Assembly (NCBI GenBank): GCA_963556145.1
Contig: OY744464.1
Location: 310,001 to 374,000, forward strand
Source of the DNA: Hygrocybe punicea
Taxonomy: Eukaryota > Basidiomycota > Agaricomycetes > Agaricales > Hygrophoraceae
Reading direction: 5' to 3'
Length of the DNA stretch: 64,000 nt
Shown: in pieces, positions 35,308 to 47,043 of the stretch
Layout: each line of letters begins with the position of its first letter
How positions within the stretch are numbered: the stretch's first letter is position 1
Made by a program: the position numbers and the translations under genes
Notes under the pieces: model-generated
What the model was told of the DNA's origin: nothing
The model's input: only the letters and a program-made list of their open reading frames with translations
Database searches by the model: none

Positions 35308-37179
35308 CTCGGTACAGCTGGTATGTCCTTTTGTTCCTAGCTCAACACGCCATCTGACATTGTTTACAGTATGGCATATTTTCTTTGGATATCGCCTCAC
35401 GTTTGATGTTCACCACCACCGCTATGCATGCTTACGGTCACCAGTGGGCTTGTCAGCTTGTTTATAATCCTCGATTATGCATCGGACTTGGCCTAACGGA
35501 TGGAGAAGGGGTGGAGCGGTTGTGGTCGCGGCTCTGAAAGCTAATTGGGATAACCAGATCATCAGGTGAGTGTCGACCTTTCATACTTGTGCTTTATTTC
35601 ATCACCAACTAAACTATCTCAGAGGTCGTGCAGGATATGGCTGGTTGATCGCCAGGCATGTGCCATTGGGCAGGAGCTATGCGATGATCTTGGCGACTGG
35701 ATTCGACGCTGACTCCGACTTGGAGTTAAAAATCAGGGAGACAAGGCCCAGAGATCTTTAGAAGAGTGTGGGGTAACTTTTCCTGAACTTTGCCAGCAGT
35801 GGATCTCTCAGCAAGAATCACAGTTATCAATACGGGCTCGTGAGTATCTCAAGATCATCTACCACCACACTCATGTTGTACTTATGCTATACTCGCAGAT
35901 GCACCAGCACGCCTCAAGAAAGAACTTGATTCTGTACTCACACTGCAAAGTGATCTTGACACGGTTGATCGCACCATTCAAACAGCTCGATCAACCCTGA
36001 CCAAAGGAGTGCCAAACAACGACATGGCCTCTCTGTTAGATAGCCTTGAACGGACTCACGACCGCCTCAAGAGCAAAGTCGAAGGACTCTACACATCCCT
36101 TAATGTTGAGGACGCCTTTCCGGAGCTTGAAGGGGTGGACTTTGATTTTGTTCAGACACTTCTCATGGCTTGCGACCTCAAGATCAACATCTGTAAACGA
36201 GCCATTGGGAATTTCTTCAAATGGGACAAACTTGATCAAGCTGCTGGCGGTCGTGAGGAGGCTCTTGGTATGACATCCAGAAGCACGTCTTATCCCATGT
36301 GCTCATTATCAACTCTTAGGAATGAAACTTCACCAACACACTCGCAAAGCCATTGCCAAACGCAAGCCAGCTCTCATGGCTGCCATCCGAAAGTTCAACA
36401 AATACTGTGCTATGCTAGAATCCACGTACAACCGTGCCTGGTCCATACTGCTCCCACAAGCATTACCCACCGAGCTCACCGCTTTACACCAATGCACTCA
36501 CCTCATGGAGGATGTTTGGGTCACACCTTCGACTGGTGAGATTCCCCGGTGGCTTGAGGACTTCGATGTTTGAGAGGGGATCCATGCGATGCTCAAGGTC
36601 GACAGATGTCTTGAGGAACGTCACCGTCTGGGAACAGAAGCTGACAATCTTTGTCGCTGGTATGGGCGCGAGCTTGCTGCTATAGAATTAGCAATACAAA
36701 CACCATCTTGTAAGTCCAGAGCACTCTTGTCCTTTCATGAGGTTGTTAATACCTTATCCAGACCAACATCTTAGCGTCCTACTACACCAACAACGGGAGA
36801 GGCTAGTGAACCTGAAGATACGTTGGGCGAATCCTCTGGCCTCAATTACACGTTTTGATGCTCGCATTTGCGGGGCAATTGATATTGCAGAGAAACTGAC
36901 GAACAAACCCTCAGCATCGTCCATCAAATGGATTCAGCCGGACTTCCATCTAGAAGTAAACACAAATGAAATAGATGAACTCCCTGTGAACTGGGATTGC
37001 ACGCCGGACCATCCTACCGCCATCCCGGATGTAGATCTCCTCACCACCAACATCCTAGTTGATAAACTACATCTCAATGCCGACCATGACCCTGATGCAC
37101 TTCACGATTCCAGTGCAAATGTGGTCAAGGCCCAGTGTACTGTCTTGTGGTCACTGCCAATAGGTATACCAAAACCATT

Positions 37180-37997
37180 CAATGTTTTATTGCTTATCAT
37201 TACTGCAGGACTTCCTTGCCATTGACATCCACCTCTTGCAAGATATACAGTCTATTCGATTTGGTGTAATGATGCCAAGTGAACATCGTCCACGCATTCT
37301 TCTTGGCACTGGCAAATTACCAACATATCATTTCGAACAGCGAGATCTCGATATCCTTAAGTCACCCACAGCATGCTTCAATGATGTGGGCATCAATGGT
37401 GGTGCAGCTATTGCACAGGTTTTATTTGCTGAGAAACAAAACATCGGCAGAGCGCTGTGCTCTAATCTCGACTTTCGAACTCCCTCGTGTGCGGTACAAT
37501 GCCTCAGACGAAGAACTCTGGCGTAACATACGCTGATCGTCATATTGGCAGAAAGATGTGTGGATCCTGCCTATACATCGAAAATCAGCTGAGCACTGGG
37601 TTTTATGCGTTATCACCTTATGAGAGCACCAATTATACCTCTTCAACAGTCTGGCAGCTCGCCGTCCTTGGAGGCAAGATGTGAAGGATATCATGTGTCT
37701 CATCAACTGGATGGTCCTCCTTGCCAACATCCACCAGCATCCCCTTCAAGTCACCACCGAAGATTGGTGTGGACGCCCAGTGTTGGTATGTACTTCCACC
37801 TTACTGTTATAACACCTGCCTCAGCCTCATGACAGCTCCACTAGGTGCAAACAAACTCATGCGACTGTGGGGCCTGGGTCCTGGCCAACATTGCTGCTGT
37901 GCTTCGAGGGTTCATTGCTACTGAAGTACTAGAACCAGATATTGGCTACATTCGCTTATTTATATATCAACTCGCTCTGTGTCTTCCACAAAAATAG
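37180..37997 (+). pseudogene. Ulp1-like cysteine protease end of the KDZ gene
   Basis: This is the 3' end of the KDZ gene. It includes FLAIDIHLLQDIQSIRFGVM, EHWVLCVIT with the candidate catalytic His, DVKDIMCLINWMVLLAN and TNSCDCGAWVLANIAAVLRG with the candidate catalytic Cys in DCG near 37866. It stops at TAG 37995-37997. The arrangement matches the C48 (Ulp1/SENP) fold known to be fused to many fungal KDZ transposases. Frame interruptions near 37540 and 37612 suggest it is broken. Confidence 0.75.
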
Positions 37998-38031
37998 CAG
38001 TAGTATTTCGTATGTACTTTTTACATGAATA

Positions 38032-38796
38032 CTACAACTTTTGTAATAGCTCGTGAAGTTTCAATGCTGTTCGTGCGCACCAATGTAGAAGATGTTCAGC
38101 CATCCGCCGTTCATGGTCACCAGCTAAATAAGGGGACAAGTACTTATCAAGGCTCTCCCAATGATTCAAAGCACTCAAAAGATCGTTCCAAACTGCCTCC
38201 TCCAACTCAGAGGGGGGCAGACCTGCAAGCCGGGTATGCCTCTCCCGTTCCTGCTGCAATCGCCGACCATGCATCACCTCGACTAACTTATCAGTGAATT
38301 GCCTTTCCAAAGGGCTATCCGAAACCTGAGATGATGACAAGACATAAGGCAGATCATTGTCCCACTGGCCAAGGTCGCTTTCATCAAGATTGTCAGCACT
38401 CTGAAGTGCTTGGGGGAAAAGATAGGCAGATATGTCAGGTAAAGGGAATAGAGCTTGTGAGGCTAGATGTGGTGGGAGAAGAGTATGACGTCTCTGGTTA
38501 GGAACTGGTGTTGTTGAGGATCCCTGTCGTCTGTGGAGGTTACAGTATGCTGTGTGATTTTGGGCTGAACGTGTCTCCCGTCTACTGTAGGAAGGTAGTG
38601 AGCATCTGTAATACAATACCAATGGATACATACTGCTCTGATTTCGAGGCTTGAATACGGTGCGCTCTTGCAGCAGCTTTCTCAGCGAGAGTGAAATGTT
38701 TTGCTCAGCGTCCCATAATAGTAAGACAGTACTACTGGGAAAGCTATAAGCAAATTTCCAATGAATACCAATTGCCATCGAATAGCTATTCACCAA
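38032..38796 (-). CDS. Hypothetical protein convergent with KDZ
   Basis: A 254-residue open frame ends only 34 bp from the KDZ stop on the opposite strand. The C-terminal part is helical and charged (LERQFTDKLVEVMHGRRLQQERERHTRL, EAVWNDLLSALNHWESLDKYL). The N-terminal part is less protein-like and may contain an intron. I recognise no family. Its tight tail-to-tail position suggests it belongs to the same transposon as KDZ. Confidence 0.5.
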   Translation of the reverse strand: MVNSYSMAIGIHWKFAYSFPSSTVLLLWDAEQNISLSLRKLLQERTVFKPRNQSSMYPLVLYYRCSLPSYSRRETRSAQNHTAYCNLHRRQGSSTTPVPNQRRHTLLPPHLASQALFPLPDISAYLFPQALQSADNLDESDLGQWDNDLPYVLSSSQVSDSPLERQFTDKLVEVMHGRRLQQERERHTRLAGLPPSELEEAVWNDLLSALNHWESLDKYLSPYLAGDHERRMAEHLLHWCARTALKLHELLQKL

Positions 38797-39476
38797 CTTT
38801 TAAATCCTCAAATATGTTTACTTAGGAGGTTCGGGCAAATATCTCAGAGCATTGTATGCAATTTTACTTGATTTTTCATACAGTACTGGAGGTGAATAGA
38901 ATATATTATTTTCAGTGTCTCGTTATTCGACTTCTGATTGGCTGGAGACAGTGTGCCCAAATAGTGTACAAATAAAACTCAAAATCGTTTCTGACTCACG
39001 TAACCTCTAACTAAGGTCTGAGGACCTCTACCTAACCTCCCTCTTGCACAATGTCGGCATCTCTGTCAGACATCAGTCTGATAGCCTTCTTTCCACCTTC
39101 TTGTTTCATCAATCGTTCATCCCACGTCACTTCCTGCGAATCATCGATCATGTCCTATTCAACAAACACTTTTTTTTGCCCACCCTCCCCCATCTCGTCG
39201 CATTCTCGGTTTTATCTGCTCTCCTATTTCTCGTATATCTCACTGCCCTCTCGATTTTATCTGTTCATCATCTTTTCATTGCGTTTAAACTTCAGTAATC
39301 TCAAGGTTGACTTGAGACCTCAGAGTACTCCATCTGTGCTAGTTGCTTGCATCTCGGTAACCACCGTCTCCATCTATAATTTTTTTTTGTATCTTGGTAA
39401 GTGACACTTTTAACAATCTCAACCTTCCAAGCACTGATGAGTACCACTATTAGAACATCTTGCTCCATTTTGCGGG
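38797..39476. other. Region upstream of the 39.5-kb gene
   Basis: Pyrimidine-rich sequence from 39040 to 39400 produces a Ser/Phe-rich ORF that looks like leader rather than protein. A short intron or 5' exon of the next gene may lie here. No other feature is seen. Confidence 0.4.
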
Positions 39477-41742
39477 ATGCAAATCGAACCCACCTCTGCT
39501 CATGTTACCAACTGTGGACGCTCAGCCCCACCTCCTCAGTCTTCATCCATGGGTGATCCCCCCGAAATCAGTGCAGGGTATCTCCCTGGCCTGGGTGACA
39601 AACCCGGCAGCCAGATTGGAGGAGGCACTCCTCAGTCTGCAAGCAAGCGAAGACGCCATTCAACCCCCCCTCCTCTCACTCCGACACGCCTCCACTCCGT
39701 CATACACAAGACAGACCGTGACACTGGCTTAATTTTTCAGGCACAGGATCGTTGTGCCAAACTCCTGCCAGAAGATCCACTGGAAGATCAAATTGGTCGC
39801 ACTGCTGATCCTCTCCCACACCATAATCAATCTGCCACTTCCTCTCATAAAACCAATGAGCTATTGATCCCCCATGGAGGTTTGATTCCATGGCCACATG
39901 GTATGGACGACATCTTGGATGACTACAGCTGGGAATCGCACCAGCCGGTCGCAGAACTATCTTTAAGCCTCGGCAACTGGCCTACCGCATATTCTGGCCC
40001 TTCGTTTAACAACATTGATGACCAATTGTGGACCAAGGAACCCACCAACCGTTTTAACTATGATCCATCTATTAACCCCCAAATTCTCATCAATCCTGGC
40101 TCGTCGGAACCTAAACAGAGCTCTGCAGAGCCTCGGCTGCCCAATACCTATGTTCCCACCAGCGAACAGGCCATTACTGGACGAATGTCAAATGAATGTC
40201 GCCAAGCGCTCGAGAGTGGTTTCCGAGAGCTCGGGCAACTTGTAAAGAAGATATCTTTGCAGACCAACCTTCCGTCACCGCAAATCTTAGCTCTTTGGGA
40301 TAATAGTACTGGTCGAGACACAAAAAATCTCTGGAATGAATATCAGAACTACTTTAAAGAGGTTGACAACTATAAGACGGAGTTAGCCCGTGTCGGCCTT
40401 GAGCACCTTCATCATAGGTTATCCGAGATATCTAATTGCTGCTGCCCATTGACCACTTTCGCAGCGTCTGCGGTGACTCCAAAAATTCGAAGTGCCTGCT
40501 TCCAGGAATTCAAGGCAGCTTATCCCGATACCTGGTCTACGTTACTGGAGACATATGCAGAAGTACGGGTCCTGGCAGCACCAGATCAAACATTTGCTCA
40601 ATGGACGAGGACTTTCAATAAGTTCACAGCTCAAGCTATCCAATCGGGAAAGTTCTACAGTACATGATATGGCTTTGAAATGGCAGCGGTATTTGGGGGT
40701 AAAGTCGTCAACCAGGATGGCTCTCTGGGCAAAGTGTTTGTTACTGAAGGCGCTAACAAGGTTAGTCTTCCTCTTGTGTGTACGGCCATATGCTCATTCT
40801 ATTTTAGTTTTTCCAGGAACGATGTCATGCAAATGATGACGAAGTGATTGGCCACTTTAAGGCACACATACAGTAAGGTCTCCCGGTGATTCTGGCTTAG
40901 CGCCCATTGATATATTATGTGTACAGTAACATTACCTCCTTGGAAATGGTCAACCAAAGGTGGCAAGACCACGACAACGCTGAAGGTGGTCAGGAGATGC
41001 CACATGAGAGCTTGGATGTTGGCGATGTAGAGGTTCTTGCATCGTCGATCAATTTCGTTGAGCAAGTAAAGGGTCATTTCAGCAAGTCTCTCGGCAAGTT
41101 ATGGTGTCTTATATGTCGGTGTAGTGTTGACATTACCACTAGCCCTATTGGGCCTGACATGGCCAGGCAAGACGTTCCCCTGGGGGACAATGGTTGCCTT
41201 TCTGGTGCAGCAAGGAGTTGTCTTGGAAGGCTACCCCGAGAAGCTTCCGTTTCCAGGCGATAAACCTCCATCGGCTGTGAAGAGCAAAGGGATTAACAAT
41301 CTGAGCAAACCAGATGCCAGGTTGTTATACAAGGCATTCGACGATCCAAAATATCCTCTCAGATTTGTTAAGGTTGCTAAATCAAAAATAGGTGTGGCAT
41401 TACCCTTCTTCTGACAAGTAAATTGCAACTGACTTTCACTTTAGCCGATCTCATAGCTTCAAGGAGCGCTGTGATTGTGGGAATACCACCTGCTGCATCG
41501 TCATCCCAGGCATTTGGCCATTGGAAGTTTGCCAGTGGCAAGGTCGATATGCAAGGTCTAGCTCGCCTACCAACTAGTCCGGCTAAAACTGTGGTGAAGC
41601 GAAAACAATCAGAACCGCAGGCCAAGATCGATAAAACAGTGGGCGATGTGTCGGACTCCACCTTTGATAGCATCCAAGTGCTCGAGAGCCCCCAAACCAC
41701 GCATAACCTGTGCACAAACCTTCAAAACTGTCACATTCAAGG

Positions 41743-44700
41743 TAGTGTTGCCACGGCTCGGTCCAGAACCATTAGCCGTTGGAGCCGGACCGATAATTAG
41801 CCGAGCCGAGCCATTCACTCAGCTAACGGTTAAACCTCGGCTTAGCCACGGCTAGCCGTTATTAGCCATTACCAAATATCCAAATTAGGAAATTTAGGTT
41901 TCCAGCCTTTTTGCTGGCTTCAACTTCACTTGGATAACCCTCTGCTGCCTCCCATACCTCACAAACATGTACAGCCACAGTTCACAAGGTTTTCAGGTGT
42001 TTCTTTTTCTTTTTGCGTATCTCCACATAGCCTACCTATGTACATGTACATGTATATGAAAAATATGAAAAATACCTATTTCATTGTCTTCCTGAATAGA
42101 TCCATATTAAGCCTCAAACTTGGCCCGTGTAAGAATTTCCGAAAAGTCATTGCCGTCCTTGAACGACTCGATTTCGATCCTCGTCGACTGCTGACAACAT
42201 CCGCTTAGCCTTCTCGACCTCGCGCTTGAGCTTGCCCATTGCGCTCAAGTTCAGCGACACATCAGTACCTGTCTTCTTCTTGTACGCCTTGACAAGATGG
42301 TCGATAACGTGGTTGTAAAAGTCCTCACCTCCAAGATGAGCAAAGGAGGGAGAAGCCGCCATGCGCCGGGGTCGGATGCGCAGACGTCGAGGGAGGCGAG
42401 ACATGGTAGTAAATTTGCAGAACGATTGTCGTCATGGTCGTTGTCGTCATGACAGCAGTTGTCGGTGTCGGTGTTGTCATACGAGGTGTGGGGGGTTGGA
42501 TCATGTCGTGGGTGGTCGAAATCAGCGGCTGGAAGGTGCAGGAACCACCGAAAAAACTTGGGGGGGGGGGTGGGGGGACAAATTGATGGCACAGGCGATT
42601 GGGAAGCGCCAGCCTGTCGTTTGTGGGCTAAACGAGGTGCGCAGGGTTGTACCATGCCATGGGTGGTCGAAATTGGCAGGTGGAAGGTGCAGGAACTGCC
42701 GAAAAAACTTAGCAGGGGGGTGGGGGACAAATTGATGGTGCACGCGATTGGGAAGCCCCAGCCTGTCATTTTCGGGCCATATGAGGTGCGGGTGATTGTA
42801 CCATGCCGTGGCTGGTCAAAATCGGCAGGTGGAAGGTGCAGGAACCGCCCAACAAAAACTTGGGGGGGTGAGGGGGACAATATGATGGCGTGGGTGATTG
42901 GGTAGCCCCAGCCTGTCGTTTGCGGGCTAAACGAGGTGCGGGGGATTGTGCCATGCTGTGGGTGGTCGAAATCGGCAGGTGGAACTGCCGAAAAAACTTG
43001 GGAGGGGGGTGGGGGACAAATTAATGGTGCAGGCGAATGGGAAGCCCCAACCTGTCGTTTGCGGGCTAAACGAGGTGCGCAGGGTTGTACCATGTCATGG
43101 GTGGTCGAAATCAGCGGGTGGAAGGTGCAGGAACCACTGAAAAAACTTGGGGGGGGGGGGTGGGGGACAAATTGATGGCGTGGGCGATTGGGAAGCTCCA
43201 ACCTGTCATTTTCGGGCTAAACGAGGTGTGGGGGGTTGGATCATGTCGTGGGTGGTCGAAATCGGCAGGTGGAAGCACCAGGAACCGCCAAAGAAAACTT
43301 GGAGGGGTGGATGGGCAAAGTGATGGCGCGGGTGGCTGGGCAGCCCCGGGCTGTCGTTTTCACGCTGAACGAGGTGCAGAGGCCTGTGCCATGCCATGGG
43401 TGGTCGAAATTGGCGGGTGGAAGCAGCAGGAACGAATGCAAAAAAGGTGGTTGAGGTTGGGGGGCAAAGTGATGGCGCGAGTGATTGGGCAGCCCCGGGC
43501 TGTCATTTTCAGGCCGAAGGAGGAGTGGGGGGTTGTACCATGCAGTGGGTGGTCAAAATCGGTGGGTGGAAACAGCAGGAACCGCCGAAAGAAATTTGGG
43601 GGTGGGTTGGACAACGTGATGGCATGGGCGATTGGGTAGCCCCAGCCTGTCGATTTCCGGCCGAACGAGGTGCGGGGGGTTGTGCCATGTCGTGGGTGGT
43701 CGAAATCGGTCAGTGGAAGGAGCAGGAACCACCGAAAAAAAATTGGGGGGTGGGTGTGGGACACATTGATGGCGTGGGCGATTGGGAGGCCCCAGCCTGT
43801 CGTTTTCGGGCCAAGCGAGGTGCGGGGGCTTGAAAGATGCCATGGATGGTTGAAATCGGCAGGTGGAAGGTGCAGGAATCACCAAAAAAAACTTGGGGGG
43901 GTGAGGGGGACAATATGATGGCGTGGGTTATTGGGTAGCCCCAGACTGTCGTTTTCGGCCCATACGAGGTGCAGGGGATTGTAACATGTCGTGGGTGGTC
44001 GAAATCGACGGGTGGAAGGTGCAGGAACCGCCGAAAACAACTGGGGGCTGCTGTGGGGGACAATGTGATGACATGGGCGATTTGGAAGCCCCAGCCAGTC
44101 GATTTCCGGCCAAACGAGGTGCGGGGCATTGTGCCATCTCGTGGGTGGTAGAAATCGTCGGGTGGAAGGTGCAGGAACCGCCGAAAACAACTTGGGGGTG
44201 CTGGGGGGGACAATGTGATGGCATGGGCGATTGGGCAGCCCCAGCCTGTCGTTTTCGAGCCAAACGAGGTGTGGGGGATTAAGAGGTGCTATGGGCAGTC
44301 GAAATTGCTAGGGGGAAGCAGCAGGAACCGCCCAAAAAAACTTGGAGGAGGTGGGGGGGGCAAAGTGATGGCACGCGCGATTGGCTGGCACCGGCCTATC
44401 ATTTTGATGTGAAATGAGGTGCGGGGGGTTCAAAGATGCCTTGTGTGCTCGATATCAGTGGGAGGCAGCAGCAGGAACCGCCGAACAAAGCTTGGAGGAG
44501 GTGGGGGGGTGCAAAGTGAAGGGACGCGCGATTGGGCAGCCCCAGCCAGAAGTTATCAGTCCAAATGAGGTGCGGCATGCAGTGGGCAGTCGAAAGCGAT
44601 GGGTGGAGACAACAGAAGCCGCCCGATGAACTGGGGAAGTAAATCACAACAAAATGACAGTCACCTCATTTGATGTAGTGCTGTTGCCGTCGTTGCCACT

Positions 44701-45144
44701 GCTGCTGTTTGCCGTCGCCGTGGTCATTGGTCATTGCTGCTGCTGTCCGGGCGGCTGTTGCCTCGAGATAACTTGTGCTGTAATCAGAAATAAGTTGGTA
44801 GTAAAAAAAAAACAAAGATTCAAGAAAAGACATAGCGGGAGTGGGCACGTTGCCGCTTCATTCCTCGCCCCTCTGCTGGTCGCCGTTGGCCTTTGTTTTG
44901 GGTTGGCCTGCGTTGTCGCGAGCTGGTGTGGCTGTGGCTGTTGGCGTGGTGTCACTGGTGTGCTCCGCATGTTTGTGTGGTGAGATTGGTGACCTTGGTG
45001 GTTGTCCGCTATTAATTTCCTTTTTTGGACGGCTAACCGTGGTTTAGCCGTTCCACAACGGTCCGGTCCGGCTAACAACCCATATATGGGTTAGCCGTTG
45101 TTAGCCGTAGCCGAGCCGAGCCGGACCGAGCCGTGGCAACACTA
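41743..45144. mobile_element. hAT-4: non-autonomous hAT filled with satellite
   Basis: The ends are TAGTGTTGCCACGGCTCGG at 41743 and, inward from 45144, TAGTGTTGCCACGGCTCGG. The perfect 8-bp duplication ATTCAAGG is at 41735-41742 and 45145-45152. Subterminal regions repeat GCCGAGCC and TTAGCCG words. There is no transposase. About 2.1 kb of the 3.4-kb element is a tandem repeat. The ends match those of hAT-3 at 17 of the first 19 positions, so hAT-3 transposase may move it. Confidence 0.93.
42450..44640. repeat. About 148-bp G-rich satellite, roughly 14 copies, in hAT-4
   Basis: GGTGGTCGAAATCGG recurs at roughly 144-157-bp steps (near 42507, 42664, 42811, 42961, 43108, 43252, 43403, 43551, 43697 and onward). 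Each unit also holds AGGAACCGCC, a run of five to ten G, ATTGGGAAGCCCCAGCCTGT and AACGAGGTGCGG. Long ORFs on both strands result from the period and are not supported as genes. The plus strand is strongly G-rich. Confidence 0.88.
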
Positions 45145-47043
45145 ATTCAAGGAGCCTGCTACTTCCAGGTCTAATAAACCAAAAAGCACGAAAATGGAGG
45201 ACATATCGAGCAGCTTGTCGGAGGTCTCAGCATCTGATGGCGAAGAACCAGTTGCTACCTCTCGCAAGCGCAAAAACTCTGAGGGACGTTCTACTGCCAA
45301 GAAGAAGGTGAAGTTGTTTGCCATCGTTGACAGCAGTGACGATGAGCCTCCAAGTCAGGCTGTTGAAAAAGATGTTCAGCAGAAGGGAAAGGGGAAAGAG
45401 ACGGAGAAAGGGAGGGATACAGGCAAGGGTAGGGACAAGGTGGTCACAAAGGTTGCGGAAGGCGACGGTAGGGCTGGATGTTTGTTTCATAGGGGGAGAA
45501 TACCACTTTATAGTTCGTCTCCAGAACGTCAGTCATTTTGCTCTTGTATTCCAACATTGCGCTGACATTAATTTTACCTTAGCCAGCCCATCTCCACAGA
45601 GGCCCTGACCCAAACCTACACCAGCCGGTGCCGCAAAGTCCATTGGCACCACACATCTAGACAGCCTTCAAACCAATAACAGCCCTGCTGACGAAGAGAC
45701 TGGAGGATGGCCTGTGAATGGACCTGCAAAGCCCCAGGTCCCAGATGACCTCCGATCCGAACCCAATCCCAATGGCGAGGATGCTGGAGGTCGGCCCAGC
45801 GTTACACCCCCTGATGGATTAAATCCTATTCCTTCGATGACTTGGACATCCCAGATGAGTACTAGCATGGAGGCAGGACAGCCCAGTAATGGTGCATTTC
45901 CCAATGGATTGGATCTCTTTTCCCGTAATTCTCGGCACTTCCAGAAAGGTGGTGAAGACCCCACCCCTTCCTTTTGTGACTTCCGCAATCAGCCTGAATA
46001 TGACATGGGTGGTCAGCCCTCCAGTACAGCTCAACGAGGCTACCCCAAACCTAACCCTCCCGCTGCCACTGATCCAGAGAGCCACTATGATGGCCATGCT
46101 CACACAGACGCCACCCTCCTTAATATACGACTCCTTGCTGCCACTGGTCCAGAGAACCACCGTTGCGACCACCCCAGACCTAACCCTTCCACTGATGGCT
46201 GTGCTCACACAGACACCACCCTCCCTGGCAACCAGCATAATACACGACTCCCCTCTGCCACCGGTCCAGAGAACCACCGTTACGACCCCAAACTTAACCC
46301 TTTCACTGCCAGCGGTCGTCCAGAGAACCATTATGGCCGGGCTCGCACAGATACCACCCACCTTGGCAACCAGCATAATATACAACCCCCTGCCGCTCTG
46401 AGTCCACCCAATGCTTTCAAGACCCACCCCAGTGATACCTTGTCAGCAGATACTAGTGCTAAGGAGGTGCCGTCTGCTGGAACAAATATGGGAGAATCAG
46501 AGGAACAGCAACTGGTGGCCGGCGACGCTATTGTTCGTGATGCCCAAACATCTATGGTTGGCCGTGACAAGAGCGGTGTCACATCTGACCCCACTTATCC
46601 TGGCCGTTATGAACAATATCACAACCCTATGTATCATGGTTACCACCATGGACCGTATATGCCAACGCCGCTTGTTCAGGGATATGGCCATTTCGAACCA
46701 CCGCATTTGCGCAATGAACGACATCAGCAACCCCCTCAGGTAGCTCAACGGTATCGGCAACCTCCCTACAGTGATGTGCACAGTCATGACTACTGAGGGT
46801 TACTGCCTGGGGACTGGCGCAACCAAGATTACAGAGGCCCACCCCCTGATTACCACCAATGGTATCCAAATAGATACTACCCTGATGAGCGTGGGCTATA
46901 TCCTCAAGAGGTGCAACATCCACCAATGCTAGCAGGAGGTTACCAGATGCTTTCACGATGATCACCAATCCCACCTCCTGCTAACCTCTTGGACAACCCA
47001 CAGCAGGGCCCCAGCGGTGCATCATTGTCTCCCGGACCGCCAT

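Larger units (their letters stand above)
20912..37997 (+). pseudogene. KDZ-family transposase with Ulp1-like C-terminus, split by three insertions
   Basis: The gene begins at ATG 20912 and is cut at 21255. RRIIPDTAAYRLYN on the left joins AWKSLLPTLVCPLL at 31709. It resumes with a Cys-rich CxC-type region (CSCRTLPQLLVANGLCP), then YAIQWYDSL and CPACFSGLFYGRSF, and is cut again at 32540-34557. Next come TDGNTHHRHRKSAGDSP, ICRHDIPLFFANM and ALYDIGCVLDRS, then a third insertion at 34988-35307. HAYGHQWACQLVYNPR and LTDGEGVERLWSRL follow, with an in-frame TGA at 35535-35537. The D, D and E of the KDZ RNase H fold are recognisable. A long helical region leads to a Ulp1-like protease end. KDZ elements were named from fungal genomes (Kyakuja-Dileera-Zisupton). 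Without the insertions the gene is roughly 4-4.5 kb. Confidence 0.85.
39477..47043 (+). pseudogene. Large multi-exon transposon-type gene, split by hAT-4
   Basis: The first long exon (39477 to about 40650) encodes SASKRRRHSTPPP, then CRQALESGFRELGQLVKKIS and NLWNEYQNYFKE. After introns the frame gives VVNQDGSLGKVFVTEGANKFF, ERCHANDDEVIGHFKAHI, FLVQQGVVLEGYPEKLPFPGD and KSKGINNLSKPDARLLYKAF. hAT-4 interrupts it at 41742; KTVTFK on the left joins EPATSRSNKPKSTK on the right. A Pro/His/Asn-rich tail with repeated ATGPENHR units continues to about 47043. TGA codons at about 46794 and 46960 break the tail. The pattern fits a family of unknown function that recurs beside DNA transposons in Agaricomycetes. 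Confidence 0.55.

Noticed and set aside
39051..39404. 117-residue Ser/Phe-rich ORF
   Set aside because: Looks like a pyrimidine-rich leader of the following gene rather than a protein.
42251..43201. 316-residue minus-strand ORF and its neighbours in 42.2-44.6 kb
   Set aside because: All follow from the 148-bp period and poly-G runs; composition is repeat-driven and no domain is visible.
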